From NCBI GenBank assembly GCA_029204225.1, contig MU832037.1, forward strand, positions 1 to 64,000: a stretch of 64,000 bases of DNA. The letters run 5' to 3'. Numbering within the stretch: position 1 is the stretch's first letter; each line of letters begins with the position of its first letter. This document shows, in pieces, positions 55,139 to 64,000 of this stretch. The DNA is from Diphasiastrum complanatum (lineage: Eukaryota; Streptophyta; Lycopodiopsida; Lycopodiales; Lycopodiaceae). Position numbers and translations under genes: made by a program. Below the pieces are notes generated by a model that worked only from the letters and a program-made list of their open reading frames with translations, did no database searches and was not told the DNA's origin.

Positions 55139-55850
55139 CAACAGTCCTGGGATATCTCATGACTGATATCACACTCCATCAGGTACAAAATGGGCCCAGA
55201 CTTCAACAAAACTTGCAAGTTGCAGACAAAGCATGGGACATTCCTATAGGGTCCAAAAAGTAAACGTTGTGGAGGAAATGGAGATGGAGGTGGAGGGAGT
55301 GGAGAAACAATATTAGTATAAATGGTGGTTGTTGTGGCGGTGATGGTGGTGGTTAGTGGAGGGGTGAATGATCTGCTTTTTTCCGGTTCATCATCATTGA
55401 TCTCCATCAGGTCCGCAACATCAAAATATTGTGATGTGTCCAAGGTATGAACTTGTTGGGCTTGTGGATGTTGGTCTTGGAACTGTTGGGCCGCTTTCGT
55501 GTCTTGGGAAATGGGACTCCCCACTCCTCTCCCCCCAAAGAATGTGCCATTGGTGAAGTTGGCGACATTGGTGTGGTAATCAACAGGGGTGGGGTGATGA
55601 CTTGGTCTGGTGGCACGACTTGGGTTGTGCTCGTGTCTACTGCTGCTGTAGAAGTAGCTGCTCCATCGCCCTCGTCGATGGTGTGCAAGGGTGAGAAGTG
55701 TGTCAGGAAGGTTGTGTGTGAGGTTGAGCTTCCATCATCTGAATCTGAATCTTCTGATGCTGTGCCGTCAGGTGATTTCCTCCTAGCCTGAAGCTTTCTA
55801 CAAATGTGTTGTTGCCTTGTGTCTGGCAACTGGGCCTTAGAGGTGTCGGC
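55139..55850 (-). pseudogene. Accessory ORF family, copy D (two opposed pieces)
   Basis: 55139-55262 on plus reads VLGYLMTDITLHQVQNGP and ADKAWDIPIGSKK, the counterpart of 1225-1335. From 55850 to 55265 the following segment of the same protein (LPDTRQQHICRKLQ, PLLITTPMSPTSPMAHSL, DTSQYFDVADLMEINDDEPEK) reads on minus, so the middle part has been inverted. It agrees closely with copy A and is closer to it than to gypsy-1. Confidence 0.65.
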
Positions 55851-55861
55851 CTGACGTTACT

Positions 55862-56310
55862 TTTCTTGGTAAACAAAACATGCAATACTAGGCGTATTGC
55901 AAGATGGTTACTGTTATTGACTGAATTTGACTTTCGAATTGTGGTTCATAAGGGGAAGCAACATTATCTAGCCGATCATGTTTCACGAATTGAATTCGCA
56001 CCAGTTAATATTGAAGTGGATGATTACCAGATGTTGCATTATTCTATGTAGAGGCAGTACCTGAGTGGGTAGCAAATATTGTTGAGTATCTGATGCTAGG
56101 ACAACCGAATGACTCTTTGACAAAAGTATAGAAGAGGCAATTGATTCATAAGACTCAACCTTATCAACTGATTACAAGACAATTGTATCGTCATGAATCA
56201 GACAATATTCTACGTAGATGTGTTTTACCGCATGAAATATCAAATGTAATCATGTTTTCACATGATGGCATGGGTGGAGGACACTTCTCTACAAATATTA
56301 TTGTTTGCAA
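55862..56310 (+). pseudogene. gypsy-3 RNase H end and integrase zinc domain, inverted
   Basis: Plus strand reads LVNKTCNTRRIARWLLL, EFDFRIVVHKGKQHYLADHV, then QLYRHESDNILRRCVLPHE and SHDGMGGGHFSTNIIVCKLFQ. The same parts in gypsy-1 (10905-11060, 10738-10650) are collinear with reverse transcriptase; here they are on the opposite strand to it. Confidence 0.75.
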
Positions 56311-57230
56311 ACTTTTCCAAGCGTTCACGCTCATGGGCCACTTCACCATCAAGGCTTCCACCCAAAAGGACTGCTACACAAGCCACAAAGCTCTCAACCA
56401 GAACCTCTGTATAAAATGCAAAGTGTGTTTCCAAAAGGTAATGACAAAATTTTCGTATAGAAAAAATCATGGCTAACACTTCACGTTCTATTGTTGAATA
56501 GTCTTCTCCGAATCTGTAAGCTGTCTGCTTGCAAATCGTATTGGATAGTCCTTCTTATAGTCACCTGGCTGCATCAAAACTGATCCAATTGCATATTTTG
56601 AGGCATCAGTGTCAACATGAAACTCAATCATCCAATCTGGAGAATGTAGTATCGGTGCTGAAATTAATGGTTTTTTTAATTTTTCAAAGGCTTCTAACGC
56701 TTCTACTGTCTAAATAGGAACAATAGTCAATTTGTATATAGGTCTTGTTAAATCCGCAAAGAAGATAATAAAAATTCGATAGTAGTTCGCATGATCCATC
56801 AACACATAAACTCCACGAATTGTTGTTGGCAGTGGCAATTCCACAATAACCTTGATTTTAGAATAATATGTGGCAATGCCATGTCTCGATATCACATGCC
56901 TAAGCACAACTCCGTGAAAAATCCATATCTGGCATTTTTCTGGATTTAGAAAAATTTGATACTTGTGACATCTTTCAAATACTTTCTCCAATTGATCCAG
57001 GTGGTCTATATCTGTGCTATGGACTCCAAGGTCATCCAAGTAAATTTCAAAAAAATTATGTAGATAATCTTTAAAAGCAGATTGCATTACTCTTTGGAAC
57101 AAACTTGGTGCATTACAGAGTCCAAACAACATTACTTTGTAAGCATAGGTGCCCCATTATGTTGCAAAAGCTGTTTTGTGATGATCTACAGGTGCAATCT
57201 TGACCTAGGGAACTGCATCAGGTACTAAAG
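56311..57230 (-). pseudogene. gypsy-3 reverse transcriptase and RNase H start
   Basis: Minus frame: VKIAPVDHHKTAFAT (57200), MLFGLCNAPSLFQRVMQSAF (57130), EIYLDDLGVHS with a standard YLDD box (57045), KCHKYQIFLNPEKCQ (56970) and EREVLAMIFSIRKFCHYLLETHFAFYTE (56485-56405). After FYTE the frame leaves the family at the inversion junction; 56311-56400 is of unknown origin. The N-terminal half of the polymerase is deleted between 57230 and 57560. Confidence 0.8.
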
Positions 57231-58100
57231 GTATGGTGTGCTCAATAACTGACGTCGGAATACCCTTGAGATCTTGATAAGTCCATGCAAAGCAATCTTG
57301 ATACTTAATAAGTAAAGTTTGATTCATCAAGAATATTACGCATTTCAAATATGGTCGGATCCATATGATTTAGAATCTACTCATCAGTAAGTTCTGCATT
57401 GTCATCATAAGTCAAGGCATAACTCACAGGAAGGGGATTTGGTATAGGCTCCATTGATATCCAAGCTACATTTAGCACATTCAATGGAAAGTGATCGATG
57501 TATCCAAGGTTCGATCCAATAATGAAATCTCCCTCAAATCTGACTGATTATATATCCTGCTATACAATCAATCCTTCATTCTAGTTGACAGTATTAGTTT
57601 GAGAATCGTAATGAACTCCCAAATTTTTTTTGGTCGGTCACAAGTATGATCCTTTGTTGATGAATCATCATCCTCTTTTTGAACCACTAGTTTGATAGTC
57701 CAAGTTGTAGGATCAACCTTGATTGCACGTTCACGATTTTCAAAAGTGATTTTTTCACTACTCCAGTTATGAATTACTTGCGCAACTCGTAACCATGGGC
57801 ATCCCAATAGGACTTGGTAGACATTTGGTGCTTCTGGTAAGTCCATTACTATGAAAGTAATGACGAACTGTACTCCAGCAATTTTGACAGGTATATCTTC
57901 AACTATTCCTTGCAGACATATTGTCGTTTGATCAGCTAGCCTAATGGCAAAAGTCGTAGGCTCTATCTTTGTAAGGCCCCATTTTGCACATAGGTTTGTA
58001 GACATCAGGTTAACTCCCAAACCGCCATCTATCACAGCTGCTTCATTAGGAAATTGTCTATGCTGTATCGGCAGGGTGATATTTTTTTGTTCACTTTTTC
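57231..58100 (-). pseudogene. gypsy-3 retropepsin and linker
   Basis: Minus frame from about 58045: AVIDGGLGVNLMSTNLCAKWG (an altered D-S/T-G loop, DGG), ILPDLPEAPNVYQVLLGCPWL-type region (MDLPEAPNVYQVLLGCPWLR, 57860-57790) and a Ser/Lys-rich end. A D-T-G loop is expected, so the enzyme as read would be altered. Gypsy-1 lacks this domain altogether. 57231-57560 contains a collapsed polymerase N-terminus with stops. Confidence 0.7.
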
Positions 58101-59763
58101 AAGCTACTCTGACATGGAGTACTTCATTAGATTCTTCAAATCCAGCACAAAAAAGTGGCTCATGATGAGCTTCTAGTCAGCTTGAGTTAACTTTTGTGCT
58201 AATACTTCTTTTGCTTTTGGCACCAACTTTAGGAACTCTCCCAACAAAATATTAATCTTACTAGACAAAATATTCATGAGCAGTTCTATTTGCGGTGCTT
58301 TCGGTTCAGTCATCTTGAAGGGTTCTTCATGGTGATTGTTGTAAAGCTACCTTTACAAGCTTTACTTCTGGCGCCATTGGCGCTAGCTATGTCCAAGGCG
58401 CCAGCAGCACCCCTGCTGCTCCCGGCGCCAACGGCGCCGGCGCCGCTCCCGGCGCCACTGTGACCAGAATCCAGCCGGTGCCAAGTTCCTATGGCTGAAA
58501 ATCTTTGATCGGTTCTAGCGGAGTCCAGAGAGCTCAGATTGATGTGAAGGGTCGTATATTGGGACGCCAGCGGTATGCCGTCGGGACCATTCGGTCCGTG
58601 GCGCCAGTGGTATGCTGTCGGGACCATTTGGTCCAGGAACTGGTTGTTTCCATATCTGTCACGGCTTGTGGTTCTGAGTGTTCCTTGCATGAACGTGAAT
58701 GGGTTAAGCTCTTGGGAAACGGGCTCTAACCTGTCAATTGAGTTGGATGGCTTGGGTGGATGTTACCTGTTTATGGCTGTCCAGTCTGGCGTGGCGCCAG
58801 GTTGGCTTCCAGCGCTCGTGACGAAGCTTTCAGTTGGTTAAGTCTGATGTAAGTCAGACCGCTTGCTTGGAATGGATGTTACTCGTTTGTAACGAAGCTT
58901 CGAGTTAGTGAAGTTTGATGTATGTCGGGCGGCTTGCTTGAAGGAAAGTCACGCACATCGGGACCCCCGATCTGGCATGGCGCCAGGTTGGATCTCAATG
59001 CTGGTTTTCGGAACTTCAAGTTGGTTAAGTCTGATCGTTGTTGGCGAGTTGGCTGCTTGTATGTCAAGTGGGTTTGGATGGCAAGAGTTGAAGGCTGGGA
59101 AGCTAAGTCGTGGTTCCCGGCTCCCTTTGGGATGCCTTCGCTACAGTGATGCAACTGAGCATTCATATTTGTTCATGAATTTTCTGATGGTTGCAATGAT
59201 GAAGAATGAACTTCGGTTGTTGCTCTAGTAGCTTCAAGCTTCTCTTCTTCTTGCAGATGTTTAATCCACTGCCTCATATCCTAATATCTTCTTTTTTCTG
59301 CATGAAGATTTGGATAGACTCTAGATGTTGTTGATATATCAGTTAATGGTATAGAATCAGCAGGTACTGGATCTGCTACCGGTTCTTTCTGCTTCTGTGC
59401 TCTGGTGACCACCATCAAGGGTACACTTGGTTTATTCTGAGCTTCTGGTCTTTGCTTCATTGTTATCAAATTTACAGGAGCTGTAGCCGGTGGTGGCTTC
59501 GATTTTGCTGGACATTCCTTATAGCAATGCCCATAATCAAATGGTACAAACTTTCTTTTATTTGGACATTCTACAACTCTGTGATTTTTTCCACATGCAA
59601 AGCATCCAAGTGGTGCTCTGGTCCAGTTTCTAGTTCCTTGTTGTTACGCGACATCATAAATAGCATATTGTTCTGAAAATCCACCTTCTTGATCATTACC
59701 ATAGTTCCATTGCTCGGCACTTCTGTAAGGTTCTGGTTCGATCAAATTGGTGTAAGCCATAGA
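58101..59763 (-). pseudogene. gypsy-3 gag C-terminus and linker, split by a solo LTR
   Basis: Upstream piece 59763-59151: SAEQWNYGNDQEGG, CFACGKNHRVVEC and a second knuckle DYGHCYKEC (59600-59520), ITMKQRPEAQNKP, SRVYPNLHAEKRRY, MRQWIKHLQEEE. Downstream piece 58331-58180: MTEPKAPQIELLMNILSSKI, NILLGEFLKLVPKAKEVLAQKL. The plus-strand fragment at 29366-29745 shows both pieces joined. Confidence 0.75.
58337..59145. mobile_element. Solo LTR (809 bp) in gypsy-3 gag
   Basis: Bounded by gtgat at 58332-58336 and 59146-59150; starts TGTTGTAAAGC and ends CGCTACA. It contains nine GGCGCC palindromes, six within 58368-58455. A partial relative is at 49087-49205, cut after about 120 bp. No coding function. 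Confidence 0.85.
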
Positions 59764-59878
59764 CGTTAGATTCCGACGACCCTATTGCGACGTGTTTTCT
59801 GACGTCCACGACGAACAAAAAAAAAAATTAAACTCGCGATTTGCGTAGCAAATCACAAATCACGATGGGTGTTGTAGT
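59764..59878 (+). mobile_element. CACTA-like transposon end
   Basis: Contains gacgttagattccgacgacc, gcgacgtgttttctgacgtc and cacgacg, then an inverted pair gatttgcgtagcaaatc and the terminal tgttgtagtg. It shares the ttagattccgac core with 50096-50411. It cuts the gypsy-3 gag frame at 59763. Confidence 0.4.
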
Positions 59879-59999
59879 GTTTGGCTAAAAAGGAGAGTCT
59901 TGATAATATTTCGAGCATCGAGTTTAGAGGAGTTGGTGAGAATTCCTTGGAATTTGAATTGTAAAAAAAAAACAATATTAAAATTATTTTCAGTGTTTT

Positions 60000-60215
60000 C
60001 ATAAATTTTTATTTTTTTTGTAAATTTAATTTTTCCGGACATAATATATTGATTTTATTTGGTCAAAATGCATATATTTTTTGTGAAATCTTTTGTGATT
60101 TTTGGAAATATGCAAATGAGAAACCATGTTTTTGGGCAAAATTTAAAAAATTGAAAAATGCTTACTTTTTTTTAGGATTTTGACCCATTTCAAAAAATTT
60201 CACATTTGGCAAAAA
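60000..60215. repeat. Right copy of the AT-rich inverted repeat
   Basis: Reverse complement of 54812-55015. T-rich on plus, with ttggtcaaaatgcat and gtttttgggcaaaattt. Confidence 0.65.
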
Positions 60216-61103
60216 ACGTACAATATTATTTTGACTTTCATGTAGAAAATTATCCAAAGTTTACAAGCAACGTACATCTACAAACAACAAACCAAGCAAT
60301 TGTTGGCTTTGATAATTGGCCTGTAGGCAATTGCTCATTATGGGTTTCATCGATGCTATACTCCATAAGTAAAAACTTTCTTGAAGGTGTGCCCTTTGTA
60401 TTTCTTAAGTGCCAAACAATGCTCACTTTTTTTCTACGAGTCGATTGGTCTCTTGTAGTTTCTTAGTTCAATCGAGTTTTCTTTTTCCACGTCCAAGCTC
60501 CTACAACTTTCAAAGTTGGCCGATTTTCATTCAAATCCTTAAGTGCACTTGCCCATTTTTTATTGAAATTTTCTTCAGAAATCAATCATATCTGCAGTTT
60601 GAAACTTAGTAGAAAAATTAAAATAGTTTACAACCCTCAATAACAAACATACAGTTGAAGCACTTTAAGCGCTAGCTAAGTTTGTCGAAAGAAATCTAGA
60701 GAGTAATGCTACTTATTGCAGCATGTATATCTACTTTTAATATAGAATGATTAAATATGTCAAAAGTATTCCAAAAAGTTTACTCTTACTTTTGCATCAA
60801 GAAGATTAATTTATTGCTACTCACATTTTTAACCAATTTTTAAACTTTTGGGTTCCTGCTTGTTTCAAGATCAATTGGTCAATTTTAAAAGCAACCGGTT
60901 GGTTGTAGGACTTTGCCAGTTCTCTTTGAGCATTGATGGCAACCCATTATCGCTTTAGTTCATAAAGACGTTGCAACGGCTCCCTAAGAAGTGTTGATAA
61001 AGTTTCAGGAAGAGTTTTTGTGAGAACTATACAACCGGGGGGGATTGAATAAGGTTGGTCCCACACCAAGGGAGGGAAAAAAGAGATAACTCCTATGTGA
61101 CCC

Positions 61104-61105
<2 letters not shown>
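60216..61105. other. Unassigned AT-rich stretch
   Basis: A plus frame at 60236-60466 (AIVGFDNWPVGNCSLWVSSM, ISKNFLEGVPFVFLKC) reads plausibly like old coding sequence but I do not recognise it. Nothing else is identified. Confidence 0.3.

Positions 61106-61174
<69 letters not shown>
61106..61174 (+). repeat. (GA)n microsatellite
   Basis: Pure GA run of about 69 bp. Confidence 0.95.
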
Positions 61175-61176
<2 letters not shown>

Positions 61177-62205
61177 CTTAGGCATTCCCTACTCTTTTAG
61201 AAAGAGAGAGTGGAGATGTACTTTATAATTTTCCATAGCAATTTAGGGAAAAAAAGAGTGGATCACAGGTATTAATGTCAATTGAAAATAGATTTGGAAT
61301 AAATTTGCCATTTTGGATAGCATCAATTTTGAGATGACTTCTTTTCGTCTGTGAGAGTGTTGAGTGAGAGTGAGAGTGAGTGTGATACAACTAGTTCTCA
61401 CTACTTTAAATAGTAGAGGAGCGACCTTTGCATTGGTAGATATTGCCATAAAAAATGAGAAGGTGATCGAAATAAATTTCCCAAGAAATGGGCTTTGGCG
61501 AATTGCTCTGTCCTATAAGAGATTCCCCAATGAAAAGGTCACTCTAAAACTTATTCTCCAATGATCGCACGAGCTCTTTCAAGCACATTATCAATGCAAC
61601 AGTATTACAAACCCTGCTACAAAAATCGAGACGTGGAAATAGGATTTTCCTCATCGAACAAGTGCAAAAATGAGTCACAACTGGGTAGGCAACAGACGTA
61701 CCATAAGTGACATCAACCACGTGCACGATCGCAAATGGAATAATCGAAAACATACACCAACATTGAGATCAAAGAAATGCTGGTGGTCGGAAGAGTTTCC
61801 TCAGTTCAGGTATTCTTGAAACCAGAGATCTGCCAAATTCAACTGATTTCTTCGTTCCTTGAGCACTAAGATTATGAAATATTGATGTAAGTGTTGTTAG
61901 ATTGTGTCGTACTTCTTGATTGTTTTGTGTTGGGTCTATTCAAAAAATTATTATTTGGGATACTGAACAATGGATACAGAATGTAGACTCGGTCTAAGTA
62001 TACATCTCCAAATTTATGTCCTCATGCATTTACAGAATCGTTCTTCGATACCAAGCTTCATGTATATAGAAACTATAAATGCTTTACAGAATCATTCTTA
62101 GATACGGAGTTTCATGTATACAGAAACTATAATTGCACAAAACTATACTCACTCTATTTTTTAATCTTGTAAAAAAGTCTCAAACAAGTACATAGATAAA
62201 ATATA
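61175..62205. other. Unassigned stretch
   Basis: No ORF of note. A pair of similar 45-bp strings (cgttcttcgatac..catgtatatagaaactata and cattcttagatac..catgtatacagaaactata, 62038-62070 and 62090-62132) forms a small direct repeat. Confidence 0.45.
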
Positions 62206-62371
62206 AAGAGTCATATCAAATCATTCAAAGAGGTAGTGATGCCAAATACATCTTCAAACGAAGCTCTCATATTGACGATTATAAATATCGATAAGATATC
62301 ATCCTATAACGTACTGACAAGGCAAATATACATTTAAAACACACTAAAACAAAACTAAGTGATCACGATGG
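62206..62371. repeat. Diverged third copy of the dehydrin 3' flank
   Basis: Parallels 36826-36995 of the left arm: shared atcattcaaagaggta, tcttcaaa, agctctcat/agctctcag, gataagacatcat and aacgtactgacaa words in order, and aaaacacactaaaacaaaa at the end. It stops where the dehydrin coding end would begin and is replaced by a fold-back repeat. Confidence 0.6.
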
Positions 62372-62575
62372 AGTGCAAAAACTGACCATTTGACTTGGTC
62401 AGAAGAGCTATTTTCACGCTCCTGTGTGATCACGGAGGAGCGCAAAAATTGACCATTTGACTTGGTTAGAAGCGCCATTTTTGCGCTCCTGTGTGATCAA
62501 GTAGGAGCAAAAAAATGGCGCTTTTGACCAAGTCAAATGATCGATTTTTGCGCTCCTCCATGATACCCGATTGTG
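62372..62575. repeat. Fold-back array of three ~67-bp units
   Basis: Units 1 (62372-62438) and 2 (62439-62505) are direct; unit 3 (62506-62575) is inverted. Each unit runs gtgatcac..ggagcgcaaaaa..gaccatttgacttggtca..aa.cgcc..tttttgcgctcc, with ends that are themselves complementary (GGAGCGCAAAAA/TTTTTGCGCTCC). Confidence 0.8.
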
Positions 62576-62675
62576 ATTATCCAAAAAGTTTAGATTTAAA
62601 TTAGCATTTATAATTTTGAAACATAATGAGCAAAAAGAGAACAAAAATTTTGAAACACACAATTGCAAACATCTT

Positions 62676-62985
62676 TTATTCATTGAGTTTTTGGTACATA
62701 ATAGTCTTCCTCTCACTTGACAATACAGTAGGCTTTAAAATTTCTGATGCAAGAAGATGAGCATCAGATTCTTTGGAAAATGGGCCAGTGGCCGCTCCAA
62801 TTCCTAGCCTAGACTCAAAGCTTGAGCTCAGATCATTAACAACTGCGCTTCTTAAAACATAGTTGTTCTATTGTAACTATTTGCTAGCTCCACCTGTGCA
62901 ATATGTTTGGACAATGATTTGCACTTTAGCAGCTCTTCATCTCCATTAGAACTATACTTTTGGCTAATGTAGTAGATGTAAGCAT
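62676..62985 (-). pseudogene. Decayed exon of an unrecognised gene
   Basis: Minus strand: SSNGDEELLKCKSLSKHIAQ then, after a one-base shift near 62858, VLRSAVVNDLSSSFESRLGI, GAATGPFSKESDAHLLASEI and a TAA at 62676. The Ser/Leu-rich, low-repeat composition looks like host coding sequence rather than a retroelement. I cannot name the protein. Confidence 0.4.
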
Positions 62986-63005
62986 AGATTGAAATATCTT
63001 AACAA

Positions 63006-63309
63006 CTCTTGTGGGCTATCGTCTCCATAGGCTCTATACACTTGGGTGTAGATCTATAAAAATTGTCACGGATCTTCCTTGCCATCAAACCTCGAAAGGT
63101 CAATCTTGGAAAAATTTCGGACTGCGTGGGACACGAATGGCCTAGGATTGTCCATCGGTGGTGGATCTATGTCAAGGGGTTCAAGTAATATTTCGATCGA
63201 TACATTAACGAATTTCTCTAATTCAGGGAGATCCAGGGTGGATAATCTTCTACCTGATCTCAGATGCATACAACAGAAAGGAGAATACGAAAGATCAGAA
63301 AAAATCTAG
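63006..63309 (-). pseudogene. gypsy-4 gag N-terminus, copy b
   Basis: MHLRSGRRLSTLDLPELEKF at 63269, PPPMDNPRPFVSHAVRNFSK, SRFDGKEDP, then YTQVYRAYGDDSPQEL to about 63006. Close to copy a at 47850-48116, with slightly fewer changes. It ends abruptly at the left. Confidence 0.68.
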
Positions 63310-64000
63310 ATTTTTCTCTAATGGCGAGTTATACAGACAAGTAATAAAAAGCGCGAGTAATAGGATTATAACTCGCCGAGCTGACTACTTGTCCTAAATG
63401 ATGATCATAAGCCTCTGTGAAAGTGACGAGTAATGAGAAGCAGTTGGCGAGTTATACAGATGAGTAATAACTCTGATGGCGAGTAATAAATTTATAACTC
63501 GTCGATCTCTCATAAGATAGATCAGTATGTATATAGGCTTCAACTCTGATGGCGAGTAAAGATAATGAATAGAAAAGGAGAAATCACTAATGGCGAGCTA
63601 GTTAACTAGCGAGTAATACAATTGGCAAAAATAGAAAAAAAATGACGGGAAATTCAAAATGGCGAGTAATGGCCCTAGACATGAATAATAATTTTATAAC
63701 TCGTCGATTACCATGAAAATGTCCCTGAGCTTGCTGATCACTCAGCTTTGATATCGAGTAAAGTTGGCAAAGAAAAATTGTAAAAAGTGGGTTTGGCGAG
63801 TAATAGGTTGTAGGGCGAGTAAAGTCTCTGATGGCGAGTTATGATTTGTAACTCACCGAACTCACAAAATAGTGTCTGGAGCCTGTCTAGCTCTCTGGAG
63901 AAGTGGCGAGTAAAGAAAAGAACAAAAAACTGAAAAAAGACTAGTAGGCGAGTAATAAGCTAGTCAAAAATACAAGAAAAATCAAGCAAAAGCATATTGA
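63310..64000 (-). repeat. gypsy-4 leader with GGCGAGTAATAA motif array, copy b
   Basis: Matches 48117-48830 along its length, including single-unit spacing, and runs to the window edge before the PBS is reached. About 20 direct and inverted ggcgagt(a/t)ataa words. Confidence 0.8.

Overview
The window looks like plant nuclear DNA, most likely from a large, repeat-rich genome such as a gymnosperm. This is an inference from dense nested LTR retrotransposons of very different ages, plant-type primer-binding sites (initiator tRNA-Met for copia; tRNA-Asp-like for Ty3/gypsy) and two copies of a dehydrin gene. The dehydrin has an N-terminal F-segment, one intron inside the serine tract and K-segments of the form DKIKNM(I/L)PG. 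These dehydrin copies are the only clearly intact host genes; almost everything else is retroelement sequence at various stages of decay.

Layout. 1-5.2 kb: a minus-strand copia LTR, then a decayed ~940-codon accessory reading frame on plus followed by an LTR-like block. 5.2-6.2 and 16.2-17.0 kb: two exons of one unusual minus-strand gene, split by a complete 9,953-bp Ty3/gypsy element (6194-16146, TSD tagtc) that landed in its intron. 17.0-23.5 kb: a complete young copia element (TSD aatgc) carrying a solo LTR of its own family in opposite orientation (TSD acaaa). 23.5-27.0 kb: an older truncated copia. 27.0-29.2 kb: a gypsy gag fragment and four minisatellite-like blocks. 29.2-34.6 kb: copia pieces on both strands with a nested solo gypsy LTR. 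34.6-47.4 kb: a ~4-kb inverted repeat, each arm carrying a divergently oriented dehydrin gene, around a 4.8-kb spacer of three copia fragments. 47.4-55 kb: pieces of gypsy elements, a CACTA-like end and a third accessory-ORF copy. 55-60 kb: a gypsy element scrambled by inversions, with a solo LTR in its gag. 60-64 kb: low-information AT-rich DNA, a diverged third dehydrin 3' flank, a fold-back repeat, a decayed exon and a second copy of a gypsy leader.

Most noteworthy: (1) an accessory-protein family downstream of integrase in tRNA-Asp-primed gypsy elements, in four diverged copies here; (2) the dehydrin inverted repeat, whose inner ~2.36 kb per arm shows no length difference; (3) an unrecognised transposase-like gene with a phase-0 intron expanded from ~88 bp to ~10 kb by a retroelement; (4) arrays of short palindromic CTCGC motifs in gypsy leaders; (5) a stop-codon pattern in old elements pointing to deamination of methylated CAG and CGA codons.

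All calls come from reading the sequence by eye. Family names rest on recognisable motifs, not on database searches.
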